In this document: one piece after another, positions 1 through 11,000 of the stretch
Layout of the letters: every line of letters begins with the position of its first letter
Position numbering within the stretch: the stretch's first letter is position 1
Source: Basidiobolus meristosporus CBS 931.73
Taxonomy: Eukaryota; Basidiobolomycota; Basidiobolomycetes; Basidiobolales; Basidiobolaceae
Assembly: GCA_002104905.1 (NCBI GenBank)
Contig: MCFE01000570.1
Location: forward strand, 1 to 56,974
DNA: 56,974 bases
Reading direction: 5' to 3'
Notes under the pieces: generated by a model
Databases searched by the model: none
Told to the model about the DNA's origin: nothing
Seen by the model: only the letters and a program-made list of their open reading frames with translations
Translations under genes and position numbers: made by a program

Positions 1-24
1 ACTAACTCCTTCCACGACTCGCGG

Positions 25-2581
25 CTAATCGTCCGAGAACATCCCTTCGTCAGACATAAAGCTCTGGTCCTCCTTCAGCTTGGGATACAGGCTATCGCTC
101 TTTGGAATTAGACAATGCGGTTAGAGTTTGGTTAGTAAAAACGACACGATGATAGTAGCGCACTCACCAGATTCGGGCTGATCGAAGTGCCAACCCATTC
201 CCACACACGATGAGGCTCACCGCGAATCTCAGTCACACCAGATCGGACATTGCTATTCGTCTCAACGATTTTTCGTACCTTGTCCCATATATGCTTGCGT
301 TGCACGTGGTTGTGCATCGAGCGGAGTAGCACATCTCTGAGCTGGACCACGGACACTGCACTTAGTGGATGTTGGACTGGATCTGCATAGTGCAGATTCT
401 CTTGCTCGGCCAGCCGGACCAGCACTTGCTGTACCAGGTCACGTACCAGCTCCTTTTCACTGAAGTGAGCTGAAAGGCAAAAAAGTCAGTAGCTGATGCA
501 CGACGGCCGCTGAATGGCAAACTTACTGTTGTAGCGAGCAATTGCGTAGATTCCTGTGGCCACCACCAGTATACTTGCACCGATCTCCTTTAGGTAACCG
601 ATTAAAAAGGAATAAAACCCTTTGCGCAGACGACACTGCAAGGGATACTTGGGATCCAGCGAGAGGAAGTACAACTGTTTGCTATTCGTATCGCTCATTA
701 TTCTGACGCGCTGCTGCTGCTCAGCAAGATCGCGAAGCACCGATGACCAGATCTCCTCGATCTCGCCATCCTGCACACGGGAGCTGCTTGCTATCAACCT
801 CTTCAACTCGACTTCGGACATCTCGGCCTGAATGCTATTCTTTGTATCGCACTCTGCTTGGCCTGCGCGCTCAGCAAGGATTTCTTTGACCAGCTCAACG
901 GTGGAGTCGACTTTGGCCAGCATGACAGTGTCAGGAACGCACTTTACATGCAAAGGGTTCACCACGGACACGAGTGGGTTTGCTTTCAGGATGTAGTTTC
1001 TATCGCATGACACGAATTCTCCATTTCGACAGACGGCGTGAGGCGGGCATGGGGTGCATTGTGGATAAAAGATGGACAGTTTACTTTCGGGTAGACCTAA
1101 TGGACTAGAAGTTAGGATTGTAAACACGTCAACCCACTAAAGCAACGCTTACCTGCATCGGACTGATGTTCGCAATACCCAAGAGCCATGTTCTTCTGGC
1201 GTAACCAGAAGAGATAGGCACCCAGAACCAGCCCTAAAAAGATCCACAAAGAGCTCCACTCATATTCTACTCGAGGCTCATGATGGTGGTGGCGACGACG
1301 GCGCGTGCGCCTCTTGGGCCTAACTACAACTTCTGGCTCGACCTGGCTCTCGGGCTCGTGCTTTACTCTTGCGAAGGAAGGGCTCATAAACTTTTGGGGG
1401 CCTGCGGCGTTGGCGATGGATGGTTGCTGAGGAGTGACTTCAATTTTAGGGAGGTCGTTCAGAGTGACTATTGGTTCAGCATTGCTGGTAGTTGGGGAAT
1501 CTGGCTTAGGCTCAGGTTTGGATATTTTCTTGGTCTAGAGAAGGTTACACTACTGCAGAAGAGGACTCAACTGATTCTAGCATACCTTGATTTTCTTTTT
1601 CTTGCGTACGTTCGGTGTTTCGCCTCCGCTTTGGAATGGATTTTCGTCCGAAAACACACCAGGATCAGCCGCCTGTGAATGGTAATCGTTTAGTTCCACC
1701 CGAGAGGCGGATTGGAAACAGATAGGATTTACCTCTTCTACGGTTTTCTGTTCGGCTTTGGAGAGATTCGGAGCATTTGATCCAAGCTCTGGCGTATTTA
1801 ACTAGATGAATGCGGTAAATACGCGAATATTCCTTCCACTGAATCTAACTGAACGAAATACGAACCTCTGGGTGAGAAAATGTATTTGGAAGCGGGGAAA
1901 AATCGTCGGAGCTAAATCCAGGGTCATCGACACTGGGGGTACGGGATACCAGGTGGCTCCGCGAGGGTAGGCTTTCCCCCTCTGAGCTTAGAACGGAGGA
2001 TTTGTCGGCGGATGTTTTGGTCTGACAAGTTGGTGAGCATTTACCCATAGAAACAACGAACGTCAAAAGACTGGCTTACCTTGATTTTACGTCTAACTGT
2101 GGATTGCCGAGGAGGAGGTGACGACTCCCCGTCGGAACTCAATAGCTCGAACTTCTCAACGGCAGATCTCTGCAGAACGAATGGCTCATTAAGTAAAGTA
2201 TGGCGGCCAAGAGAAGGGTGGATTCTACGTACCACACGCCCCCGAGATTTCGGCGTGGGGCGGGCCGGGGAAGGTGAAGTGCGCTCGGGATCCTGAAGAG
2301 GAGTTGGTTAATAGTTGCTTCGTCGAAAGCACTAGATCCGAAGTAAATACCTTATCGAAACCGACAAAAATCATGCCTCTATTGCTTGGCCTAACGTCCT
2401 TCGCCTCCTGCAACCAACTCTCGGCGTTTGGTGTGACATAGGTATCGAAGAGCTCTATCAGGGTTGCTTTCTTGCTATTAGCGTTGAAGGGAATCCCATG
2501 CTTGAACAGTATTCTTCGCAAGTCCACGACCCTTACGGAGTTGGGGTCGAAACCGGGCTCGAGGTAACTGAGATCGTCCAT
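25..2581 (-). CDS. SRC1: Src1/Heh1-Man1 type inner nuclear membrane protein
   Basis: Ten exons join in frame: 25-99, 168-469, 527-1096, 1153-1534, 1586-1672, 1733-1801, 1866-2021, 2080-2169, 2233-2292 and 2351-2581, giving 673 aa. Residues about 12-52 form a HeH/LEM-like helix-extension-helix domain, which binds chromatin in this family. An acidic Ser/Pro-rich linker follows, carrying the NPFQSG motif typical of Src1 proteins. A basic cluster (RPKRRTRRRRHHHH, about 303-317) looks like a nuclear localisation signal just before membrane segment 1 (about 325-342). A Cys-containing lumenal region leads to membrane segment 2 (about 519-547). The C-terminal MSC (Man1-Src1) domain follows and the protein ends in an acidic tail. 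The family tethers chromatin to the inner nuclear membrane and helps nuclear pore quality control. The start is the first ATG before the HeH domain; the donor at 1865 (GTTCGT) is weak but keeps phase. Confidence 0.9.
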
Positions 2582-3042
2582 TCTTGTCTTGCAGTAAGCC
2601 AAGGGCTGATTCACTATTTAAGTGAAGTGTTTTCAACCTGACTAAATTGAAGTATAGAAAATATCGCGATTCGTTTGTCAAAACAACATGTAATCGCCAT
2701 GACCAATTAAATGTCCGCGTATTTATTGAATGATGTGTCAGATTATATTGGTGGACTGCGGTGATTTATTCTCAAGCTCCATCCATTTCCCAACAATGCC
2801 CATATACTTTTGGATAATATATTCATTCTGCTTGCGTCTATATGATGAATGTATGGCCCAGGTGGTATGACTTCATGGCAGTACGTGCTAATTACAGCAT
2901 GCATGTGTGGTTTCAAGGATGATGATACCCTTGTGACTTGCTTTTGCCTGGATCAGATTAACCAATTCCCTCTCTAAATCGGTAACTCCGCTCATAACAA
3001 GTTCTATCCCATAGCTTTCGTTACCGTTCGAACACCACGAAA
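2582..3042. promoter_or_regulatory. Divergent promoter region between SRC1 and PHAF1
   Basis: This 461-bp AT-rich stretch separates two genes that diverge from it. CCAAT-like cores occur near 2701 and 2961. I see no ORF or RNA gene in it. Its role as a shared promoter is inferred from gene orientation only. Confidence 0.45.
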
Positions 3043-4949
3043 ATGGAAAGCCCTGACCAACAGAGAGTGTTGACTCTCCAAATTCAACCTTCCAAGCATG
3101 CAGGAAAATTCATTTTAGGTACGTTATCTCGATGCTCTCCCCAAGCTTGAGGCCAGACCGTTAAGCGCCTGGCCTAGGTATGCCTATCGGAGATGCCATT
3201 CAGATACTCAAGGAAGAAGCCACTCAGATTCCAAAGGTGGAACTCAAGTATTACGCCGAAGTACGTACCCTCCACGAAGCACCTGTGCAACTAGAAACCA
3301 ACCATTCCTCCTGACCACAGAAACCCTTGGAACAAGACTTAGTTCTGAATCTGGTGGAGAACGGCATTTGCTTGCGGTTCGAGCCTTCTTCGCAGAGGTT
3401 GAAGTGTCTGCTGATATATAAGATGGAGGAGGTTAAGCTCTCCTATCAAGAGCATGATTTCAAGTAAGGCAGTGGGATATTGTTGCAACACCGTACGCAT
3501 ACCTCAACTTATCCTTTACTAGCTCCAAAGTCAATGTGCCAACGTTCCTTCTGGTGTATAAGTTATTTGGGTAGGTTAGGCTCGTATTACACTAGATCCG
3601 ACCATTCCATTGATGCACGTGATCCAAGCCCTACCCACCCAGGAGAATTTGATGAAAAGAAGTCGGAATATACTCTCCATTATCCTGTGAGTACCGCACA
3701 TCATATGTTGACTTCAGGAAAGAGCTGACACTCTTCCTTTAACAGGGAGTTTCCTTTGTCTTCCCGATTCCAGAGAGACACAGGCACCTATACACCAGCG
3801 GAGGTTAGTCTAATCCTCGGTATCTGGAGGTTTAGAGAATTAACGATCGATACAATCAGACATGATAATGGAGTTTCCCGACGGTACTACTCCTGTCTGC
3901 AACCGGGTCTATGTCCATTATGGGCCTAGTTGGCAGGAATCATTCCCTCCTCCATTACCGATTGGACTAAATACCAACAACAAGTGTAATGTGGTGGTCG
4001 ACTGCGTGCTGATTGATGTTAGTCCGGTATGCTAATCTCCACAGCTGGGTGTGCTAACTATGTTTGTTATAGCTGGACAAAAAGATCCTACTTCGCCACC
4101 CTGGTGACCGAAAGACCAGGATAGAACTTTATGTAACGTCAGCGCAGGATGTAATCACCGACCTAGGCCAGCCTAGTGAGGTTTTTTACAAGCAGGAAGA
4201 TAAGATGAGAATCCATTCGCGCGCGGAGGCCGGGAGAGACTGCATCGGTGAGATTTCCGAAGGATGCTTGATGCGTGGCAGAGGGTCACTAACCAAGCCT
4301 ACGGCCGACATAGGTGAAGCATCCAACGACTATTTCTACAACTACTTTCAGCACGGGTTCGATTTGCTGTTCGATGCGGCCACCCATCGTTGCAAGAAGA
4401 TTATCTTGCACGCCAATTTCCCTGGTCACTTTGATTTTGGCAAGTTAGTGATTGCTCCACACACCTTGCATTTCGTGCCATACACTGATGGCCCATAACT
4501 CAACCAGATACAGAAAATGCCCATTCAAACTGCTTTCACATCAGAGTAGGTCCCGATTCCTGAATGGCACCAGGCAAATACTTACAGACTCTATCTAGTC
4601 TCGGAGTGTGAGGCGCTGGAGGATTTGCCGTCCGAATCGGATATTATCGTCCCTGATAGTCCCGTAATACATATCCCTGGTCCTTCAATTGAATGGTAAA
4701 TGCTAACTAATATCTGCTGAACTAGTGGGACCAGATCAAGAAGATTTACGGCAAACCCAACTCCCGACCAGTGATCTTCACTCGTGGACCCAGCGGGCAG
4801 AACCCCTTCGGGTCCACTGAGCTTAATGGTTACGACGATGGCATGGTGTTTGAGGTAATTTCTTGGATTTCGCAGCCTTTTGTTCGGAGGATTGACTGGG
4901 TGTTTAGGTCATGAAGAACAATCATATCGCAACCGTGATTGTATTCTGA
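3043..4949 (+). CDS. PHAF1: PHAF1 (C16orf70/UPF0183) phagophore-assembly factor homologue
   Basis: Twelve exons join in frame: 3043-3118, 3178-3260, 3321-3463, 3523-3570, 3629-3686, 3746-3803, 3860-4017, 4073-4443, 4508-4545, 4599-4663, 4726-4854 and 4908-4949. They give 422 aa, the same length as I recall for the human protein. Family landmarks are in order: GMPIGDAIQIL near the N terminus, FNSKV, THPGEF, VFYKQEDKMRIHS, NDYFYNYF, HANFPGHF, NPFGST and a C-terminal EVMKNNHIATV. In animals the protein goes to the phagophore with BCAS3 and acts in autophagy; that role here is inferred from the family. Two junctions (after 4545 and after 4663) needed care: the nearest GT-AG choices break the frame, whereas the acceptor at 4598 and the donor at 4664 keep it and give normal 53- and 62-nt introns. 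Confidence 0.92.
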
Positions 4950-5426
4950 GCATGCAGTGGCTTTGTTCCGACCCCTTGATGTAGTCTTGAGTTGTGTATT
5001 TTTAACTTAATAAATTCGATGGAAAATGCACGATCCTTCGGTCGCCACGGCATGACTGAAGGAGAGCCTTATTGCATGTACGTGCTATCCAGACAAGTTT
5101 CTATTTTGGTGCGGACCACAGCAAGCACATTGAAGTAGGGATGTGACTAAACAAATTTCCTTAAAAATGGATCAAACTAAATTATCAGGTTGGGTAAATG
5201 CCACTCGTATTCGTAGAAAATAGGCCTTGAATTTAGCAGTCTTCCATTGTGCCTTTTCTCTCACTGTCCGACTCTTTCCCAAACCCCTGCCATCCCTTCC
5301 CAGTAATATTCCCCCGCTCAAGCCGGAACTTCTCTTCGTTCTCCCCTGGCCGACAAAGAAAAGTGGAGGAAGCCTGTTTTAGCCACCTTGTTGTTTCCCG
5401 ACAAGCGCCCATTGTAAAGAACCTTT
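4950..5426. other. Intergenic region, PHAF1 3' end and RhoGAP promoter
   Basis: No gene is seen. A TAATAAAT sequence near 5009 could be the PHAF1 polyadenylation signal. The stretch from about 5246 to 5400 on the + strand is pyrimidine-rich, a common feature of fungal promoters and leaders, and leads to the RhoGAP ATG at 5427. Confidence 0.4.
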
Positions 5427-7500
5427 ATGTCGAAACCTTCACCACAACTGCCTTTTGATTTACCACCTCGTCCTAGCTCTTCCAGTAGTACTCGTTGTAC
5501 CCCCATCGTTAGTATAAGCCCTATAATAGCCTCGGCAAAAACGATCAAGATGCGTTCTCAAACCACACTGACCACCTCTTCGGATACGGAGCCCTCCCAT
5601 TCCTTACCGCCACCATTACCCTCACGAGCACAAATCGATTCCGAACAGAACCTAGACGAAAATGGCTCGTCGGCGTTTAGCAAGATCCAGACCATAGCAC
5701 GGGAACATCGGAGCAAATTGGTAGATATCAATCTGGCCCAACGAACCTCGGCCATGGCTACAGTGGCCAGAACAAAGGGGTTCGAATTCAAAGATAGGGC
5801 TTACGAGAAGGGTACGGAATGGACCAAGTTCGGTAGAGATGCGTTTGAGAAGTGGAAAGCCCGGAATTCTCAAGGTATACCTCAGATAACTGTTGGCTGT
5901 TGCTTCGTTCGAGTTGGGCCTGACAGGCCTTACCTATCCTCAGACGAGACGAAAGACATCCCTTTTCAAAAGTCCTCGAGTATTGATGGTTGCTATTTTA
6001 GAGGAACTCCGCTGCGGAGTCGCCGGTAGGCGTTTAAGCGAAGGCCCAATCTTTGGTCAACCTCTTGAGATCGCAGTTCAACAATCGAGGATAGATAAGG
6101 AGTGTCCAGTACCTGCTGTCGTTATCAGGTGCATTGAGTACCTCGACTGTAACGGTAAGGAGTGATGTGGTCCTGAACAAGAGCTATTCTAATCCTCCAT
6201 TCGTCGTAGGCCTGAATGAAGTGGGTTTATATCGAGTCCCAGGAAGCACCAAAGAAGTTACTCGGCTCAAAGCCATATTTGACGAAGGTATGCTCTACCA
6301 CACACGTCAACTTAAATGTGATGCTCACTGGCCTCTTGCCATGGCTATACCTATAGGCAACGATATGGACTTGCTAGATAGCAATGAAGATCCCAACGCG
6401 GCGGCGACGTTACTGAAGATGTACCTCCGCGAGTGTAAGTAGATCCCCAGCCTACGAACCCGTCATGTGGCTAACTTCGAGCGAAACTGTTCTATAGTAC
6501 CTGATCCTATCATCACCCAAGATCTGTTACCTCGTTTCAACGCATGCCTACCTCACACAGCTGGCCTTTCTCAGGAAGAGCGATCAAGGCAGATGGAGAA
6601 TGTGGCGGAAAAGCTGGCCCGTGTGGCAGAGCAGCTGCCAGAGCCAAATTATCATTTGCTTCACTGGTTGATGTCACATCTGGCTCGTCTGGATTACTAC
6701 AATAAGCAGAATAAGATGACGGTCTCCAATCTGGGGTTAATCTTCTGCCCCACCTTGTTGATTAGCTCCGTGCTGTTCACCGCGTTTGTGAACCACGTTG
6801 GTACCATCTTCCCACTTCCTCGAAAGTCTTCTCCACAAGTGCCCAACAGCCTGGCATCCATGGCATGGAGTTCCCAGCAAAGTATCTCCGCCGAAAACAC
6901 GAGTAAGTTTAAAGAGCTGGTTTGTGTCGATCAGGTGAGTAACCACATATTTGCCTCCATCAAGTAACGCCAAACAGCCACCCGTCTACTAGCGGCGAGG
7001 CTCAGCAAGCAACCTCCAAAGCATCGGATGGAGACTTCAGTTCGCTTGTCACACCCCGATCGGACGCCATATCTACCGAGAACCTAGCTGATCTATACGC
7101 CACACAGGGCACAATATCCGAGAAATCCCCACCCGACTCTGGGCAGAAACCCCACCCCACCCTTACCAACAAGCCAGCCGTTAGTCGAACCCACACCACA
7201 GGAGCAAATGTCAAAGGGGATTCCGGATTAATAGGCATCGATATCGATGGTAACGGCTTGCACATGGGAGTGTTGAACCTCAACATCCGACGCTCACCTG
7301 CCGTCCGGGGCGGAACTCTGTCAGGAACGCCCTCGCCCGTACTTAATTCCAATATACCAAACGTGACCAACCCTTCTTCCGCAAATTCCAGCCTCCAAAG
7401 CCCAGCACTACCACCAAGACCAGGTCGTTTGACTCGAAAGCTGACTCCTAGAACGACCACGCAGTATGTGAAAGATATATTGGAAATGGTTGACCACTAA
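5427..7500 (+). CDS. RhoGAP-domain protein
   Basis: Six exons join in frame: 5427-5874, 6002-6154, 6210-6287, 6357-6434, 6498-6902 and 6965-7500, giving 565 aa. The N-terminal 100 residues are Pro/Ser-rich. A RhoGAP domain spans about 165-340: FGQPL entry motif, GLYRVPGS with the predicted arginine finger at Arg209, the LRELPDP helix, and a late VSNLGLIFCPTL motif. The C-terminal 200 residues are Ser/Pro/Thr-rich and probably disordered. The protein should switch off a Rho/Rac/Cdc42-type GTPase by stimulating GTP hydrolysis. I cannot assign it to a named yeast GAP. The last intron (6903-6964) ends in a less common AAG acceptor; an alternative from 6935 also keeps frame, so about 20 residues there are uncertain. 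Confidence 0.85.
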
Positions 7501-8015
7501 TGTCCAACCGATTTTTGCCTCGGTTCCCCTATAATTGCGCGTCCTCTCACTCTCTATCCGACCTTCACCGTCATCGTCACCGCCACCAGCACCAGCACCA
7601 GCACCCGTACCCGCAGTCCTGCCACCATCCCATCAGCAACCTTGAACTAAACATTAATTTTGAGGTGAACTTCGATCGTACTCATTTGATTTTCATATTT
7701 ATATGGAAATTACGAAAATAATCGTAGGAATAACATGAGTGAGGAAGAGAGGGCATGTGGCAATGTATATAGGAAAAAAGAAGGGGAGGGAGTGGGGTGG
7801 GGTGAGAAGGAAAATACAATAAACAAAATAATCACATCTGGCGAGAGGTGGACGAGGGAAGCGAGGGAGTATTGTGAGGAAGAGACAAGTACTAGTTATA
7901 TGGGTTTATTAGCAATCGATATTCGATACGTAAGAAAATGTCGAGATATGGCGGCTTGGCTCGTTTCACGGGTGGGCTTTTCTGGGGGTTGCGATTTCTC
8001 TGTGACTGGGGGATT
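7501..8015. other. Convergent 3' region with a short simple repeat
   Basis: This is the 3' flank shared by the converging RhoGAP and eIF4G genes. A degenerate CACCAG/CACCGT simple repeat lies at about 7566-7612. The segment 7735-7900 is purine-rich (GGAGAGAG-like) on the + strand, which is pyrimidine-rich in the eIF4G sense. Small ORFs here have no family features. Confidence 0.4.
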
Positions 8016-11000
8016 CTAATTCGTCTTCAAGAACTCCAACTCGTTCTTCTTCAGGAACTCCTCTATCTTCTCGTCAGTTTGATGCGCCTTGGGCAGCACA
8101 TTGCTCCATTCCAATCCAGACTTCTGGAATTTTTCGGTCAATGCGTCGGCTCCGATGTCGGACGATAGGCGCTTGAGGTACTCACCAAGCACCTTGTTCG
8201 AAGGTGGGTTGATACCAGGAGAGGAGAGAAGAAGCTCGAGAATCTTGGGAAGATCCTCTAGTTCGATGGATGTTCCGGCCATCATGGCACCCATATGGTT
8301 GAATGCTTGGGGAACATCGATGGCAATATCCTCCAAAAACTCCATAACCTCGAGGATGCCTGCAACGTAAGATTCACGGCTGATCACCTCTTCAGAAGAT
8401 AACTTCTTGAACAGCTTGATCACTGCATCAATATCCTTCTGCTTCTTGTCCAGAGCTTCGTTAATAAACTCGGACACAACCAAAGAATGGAACTCAGGAG
8501 AACCGAGCTCCTTGATACAAGTGATGACCTCGGGAACATCTTGAACAGACAAGTATTCTTCAACCATGGCCTTGACCTTGGGCTCGGCTTGCTCCTTGGT
8601 GAGCTTGGCTTCCTCGGCCTTGGTCTCTTCGGGAACAGGTTTGCTTCTAGGGCGAAGGTTCAAAGGTTTACGCTCAAAGGACTTGTCTTCCTTGCGTGGA
8701 CTCTCAGAAGACATAAGGGCACTGAACATGTTGCCAGAAGGTGGCTTGGGCTTGGGCTCTTCCTTACCCTTGGCCTCAGATGATTTCCATCCCTTGCTGC
8801 CACCGCCCAAGGCACCGAAAACGCCTCCACCAGGGCCAAGACTGACATTAGCACCGCTCTTGCTACGAGTCAAGTTACCAAAGGCAGTCAAATCGCCGGT
8901 CTTGCGAGAAGAAGGAGCGTTTCCAACAGTGTTCCAACCGTCAGGACCTTGACCAGGAGGTCCACGTCTCTCGCGGCGTTCGGAATTGGTGCGAGAAAGC
9001 TGTTGGTTGATGGGAGGCAATCTACCGCCGGAACTGGCAGTCTTCTTGAGCATCTCTGCAGTTTCCTCCTTCTGCTTCTGGGCATCTTGGTGAATTTGAG
9101 AGATGGTCTTGGGACCAGCAACCTCACGACGGGGAACCCACTTGTTGGAACGCAAATCAATCACATCTAACAACATGAAACGGATTCTGCTGTTCAACTT
9201 CTTGTTGACAGACATCTCCTTCATGCGTTGGAAATAAGCGTCCATGTAATTCTTGGCTTCCTTGCGGTCAAGTTGCTTGCCTACAGTGGTCATCAGCTTG
9301 CACAAACTTTCGGTTTCTTCCTCTTCGGGAGTTTGGACATTGCTGAGCAATCTCTTGATGCATTCGTGCATGATGCGCTCGGTCAACATTTGCAATTTGA
9401 AGAGCTCACCAATGAATGCCATCAAACCAAGACCTCTACGCTTAGCCTTGGCGGCAATGTAGTACTCATCAGTCAAAAGAGCATTGGGGTTATCCAATGA
9501 GGAACCATCAGGGAGATTGACCTTCCAACCCTTTTCGAACTCTTCCTGGCATCTGCTAAGAAGATATTTACGGAAGAGGGCGCCACCAGCGACAGGCTTG
9601 TTGTCCTTACCTCTGATACCCTCATCCATAACATCGGGACTGATCTTGTCCATCATCTTCCTGCAAAGGGATGCGTAGACCATAATGAAGTTAGGCTCAT
9701 CGGTAGCTTTTTCGAAGATAAGCTGGATAATGGTTTGAAGAGAAGAGCCATTCTTCTCCTCAGTCGATTTGTCACCAAGCTCGATGATCTTGTCGGAAAT
9801 AGACTCGAACTTCTCGAGGGTCAGCTTGTTCAAAAGACCGTTAACCTTACGGCAAAGGACTTCCTTAGCATCCTTCTCCTCTTCAGCATTGTTTTTGGTA
9901 GGAACCCAACGTTCTTTGGAGAATGCAAGAGGAACAACCTCATCAAGAGGGATGGTTGGTCCACCTTGTTGTTGGCGCTCACCCTTGCCCTTGTGGCGGC
10001 CGGAGCGAGAACCGCGGCCCTCACGGCTGCCCATGCCAGGCATGTTGTTGCTACCGCTAGCAGATCTACCACCCATTGAGCCACGGTTGAATCCACGACC
10101 TCCGGCACCTTGGGAAGCAGCGAATCGTTCTTCACTGGTCTTAGGGGTATGCTTGAAGGATCCCATATCTCCTGGGAATGTATTGGAGCCCTTAGGTCCT
10201 CCCCCACGTCCTCCACGTCTCCCACCACTACTAGCAGAACGCTTGTCATCACGTGCATTCTCCTCGATACCAAGTGATTCAAGAGTAGGCATGTTGCTGG
10301 GTCTATCTTTGCAGACATCCTTGAATTGCAACAAGAAGGAGGCATCGTACTTGAGAGTACCAGATTCCACCAAGCTCTTGGGAGCGGTGATGTTGGGAGG
10401 ATAAGTGACCTGGTTAAGTTGCTCTGGATTGAGAGTACTAGCATTATTATTAATAGGGTCGGCAGGCTTATCTTCCTTTTCAGATTTAGCTTCAGGTTGG
10501 GCAGTAGTATCTGGTTCGTCCGTTTTAGAAGCTTCTGTCTTGGCCTCGGGAGTCTCTACTGGCTTGGGTTCTTCTTTTACCTCAACTTCAGGAACAACGG
10601 CTTCCTCCTTCTTTTCTTCAACCGACCCCGGCTCCTCAGTGATTTCCTGAGCGTCAGTAGCAGTATCGGGCACTTGGGCTTCTTCCTTGGGAACTTCAGG
10701 GACACTTGCTTCCTCAACTTGAGGAATCTTATCGCTTTCAGCTTCCTTTACCTCAAGCACCTCAGGAGTAGGCTCTGGTTTCTCATCAGAAGCCTCTACA
10801 ATAGGCTCCTCCTTCTTATCGCTGTCCTGAACAACAGTGACAGGCTCTGCCACCTCCTCGACAACGGGGACAACAGCTTCAGGAGTGGTTTCGCTTTCGC
10901 TAGCCTCGACCTTCTCAGTCTTTTCTTCAACCTGGACTGGTTCCTCAGGTTTGGATTCTGGAACTGGTGCAGCTACTGGTTCAGCAAGCTTCTTGGGAGC

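Noticed and set aside
4546-4726. Apparent frameshifts in PHAF1
   Set aside because: The nearest splice choices break frame, but the acceptor at 4598 and the donor at 4664 restore it with normal intron lengths.
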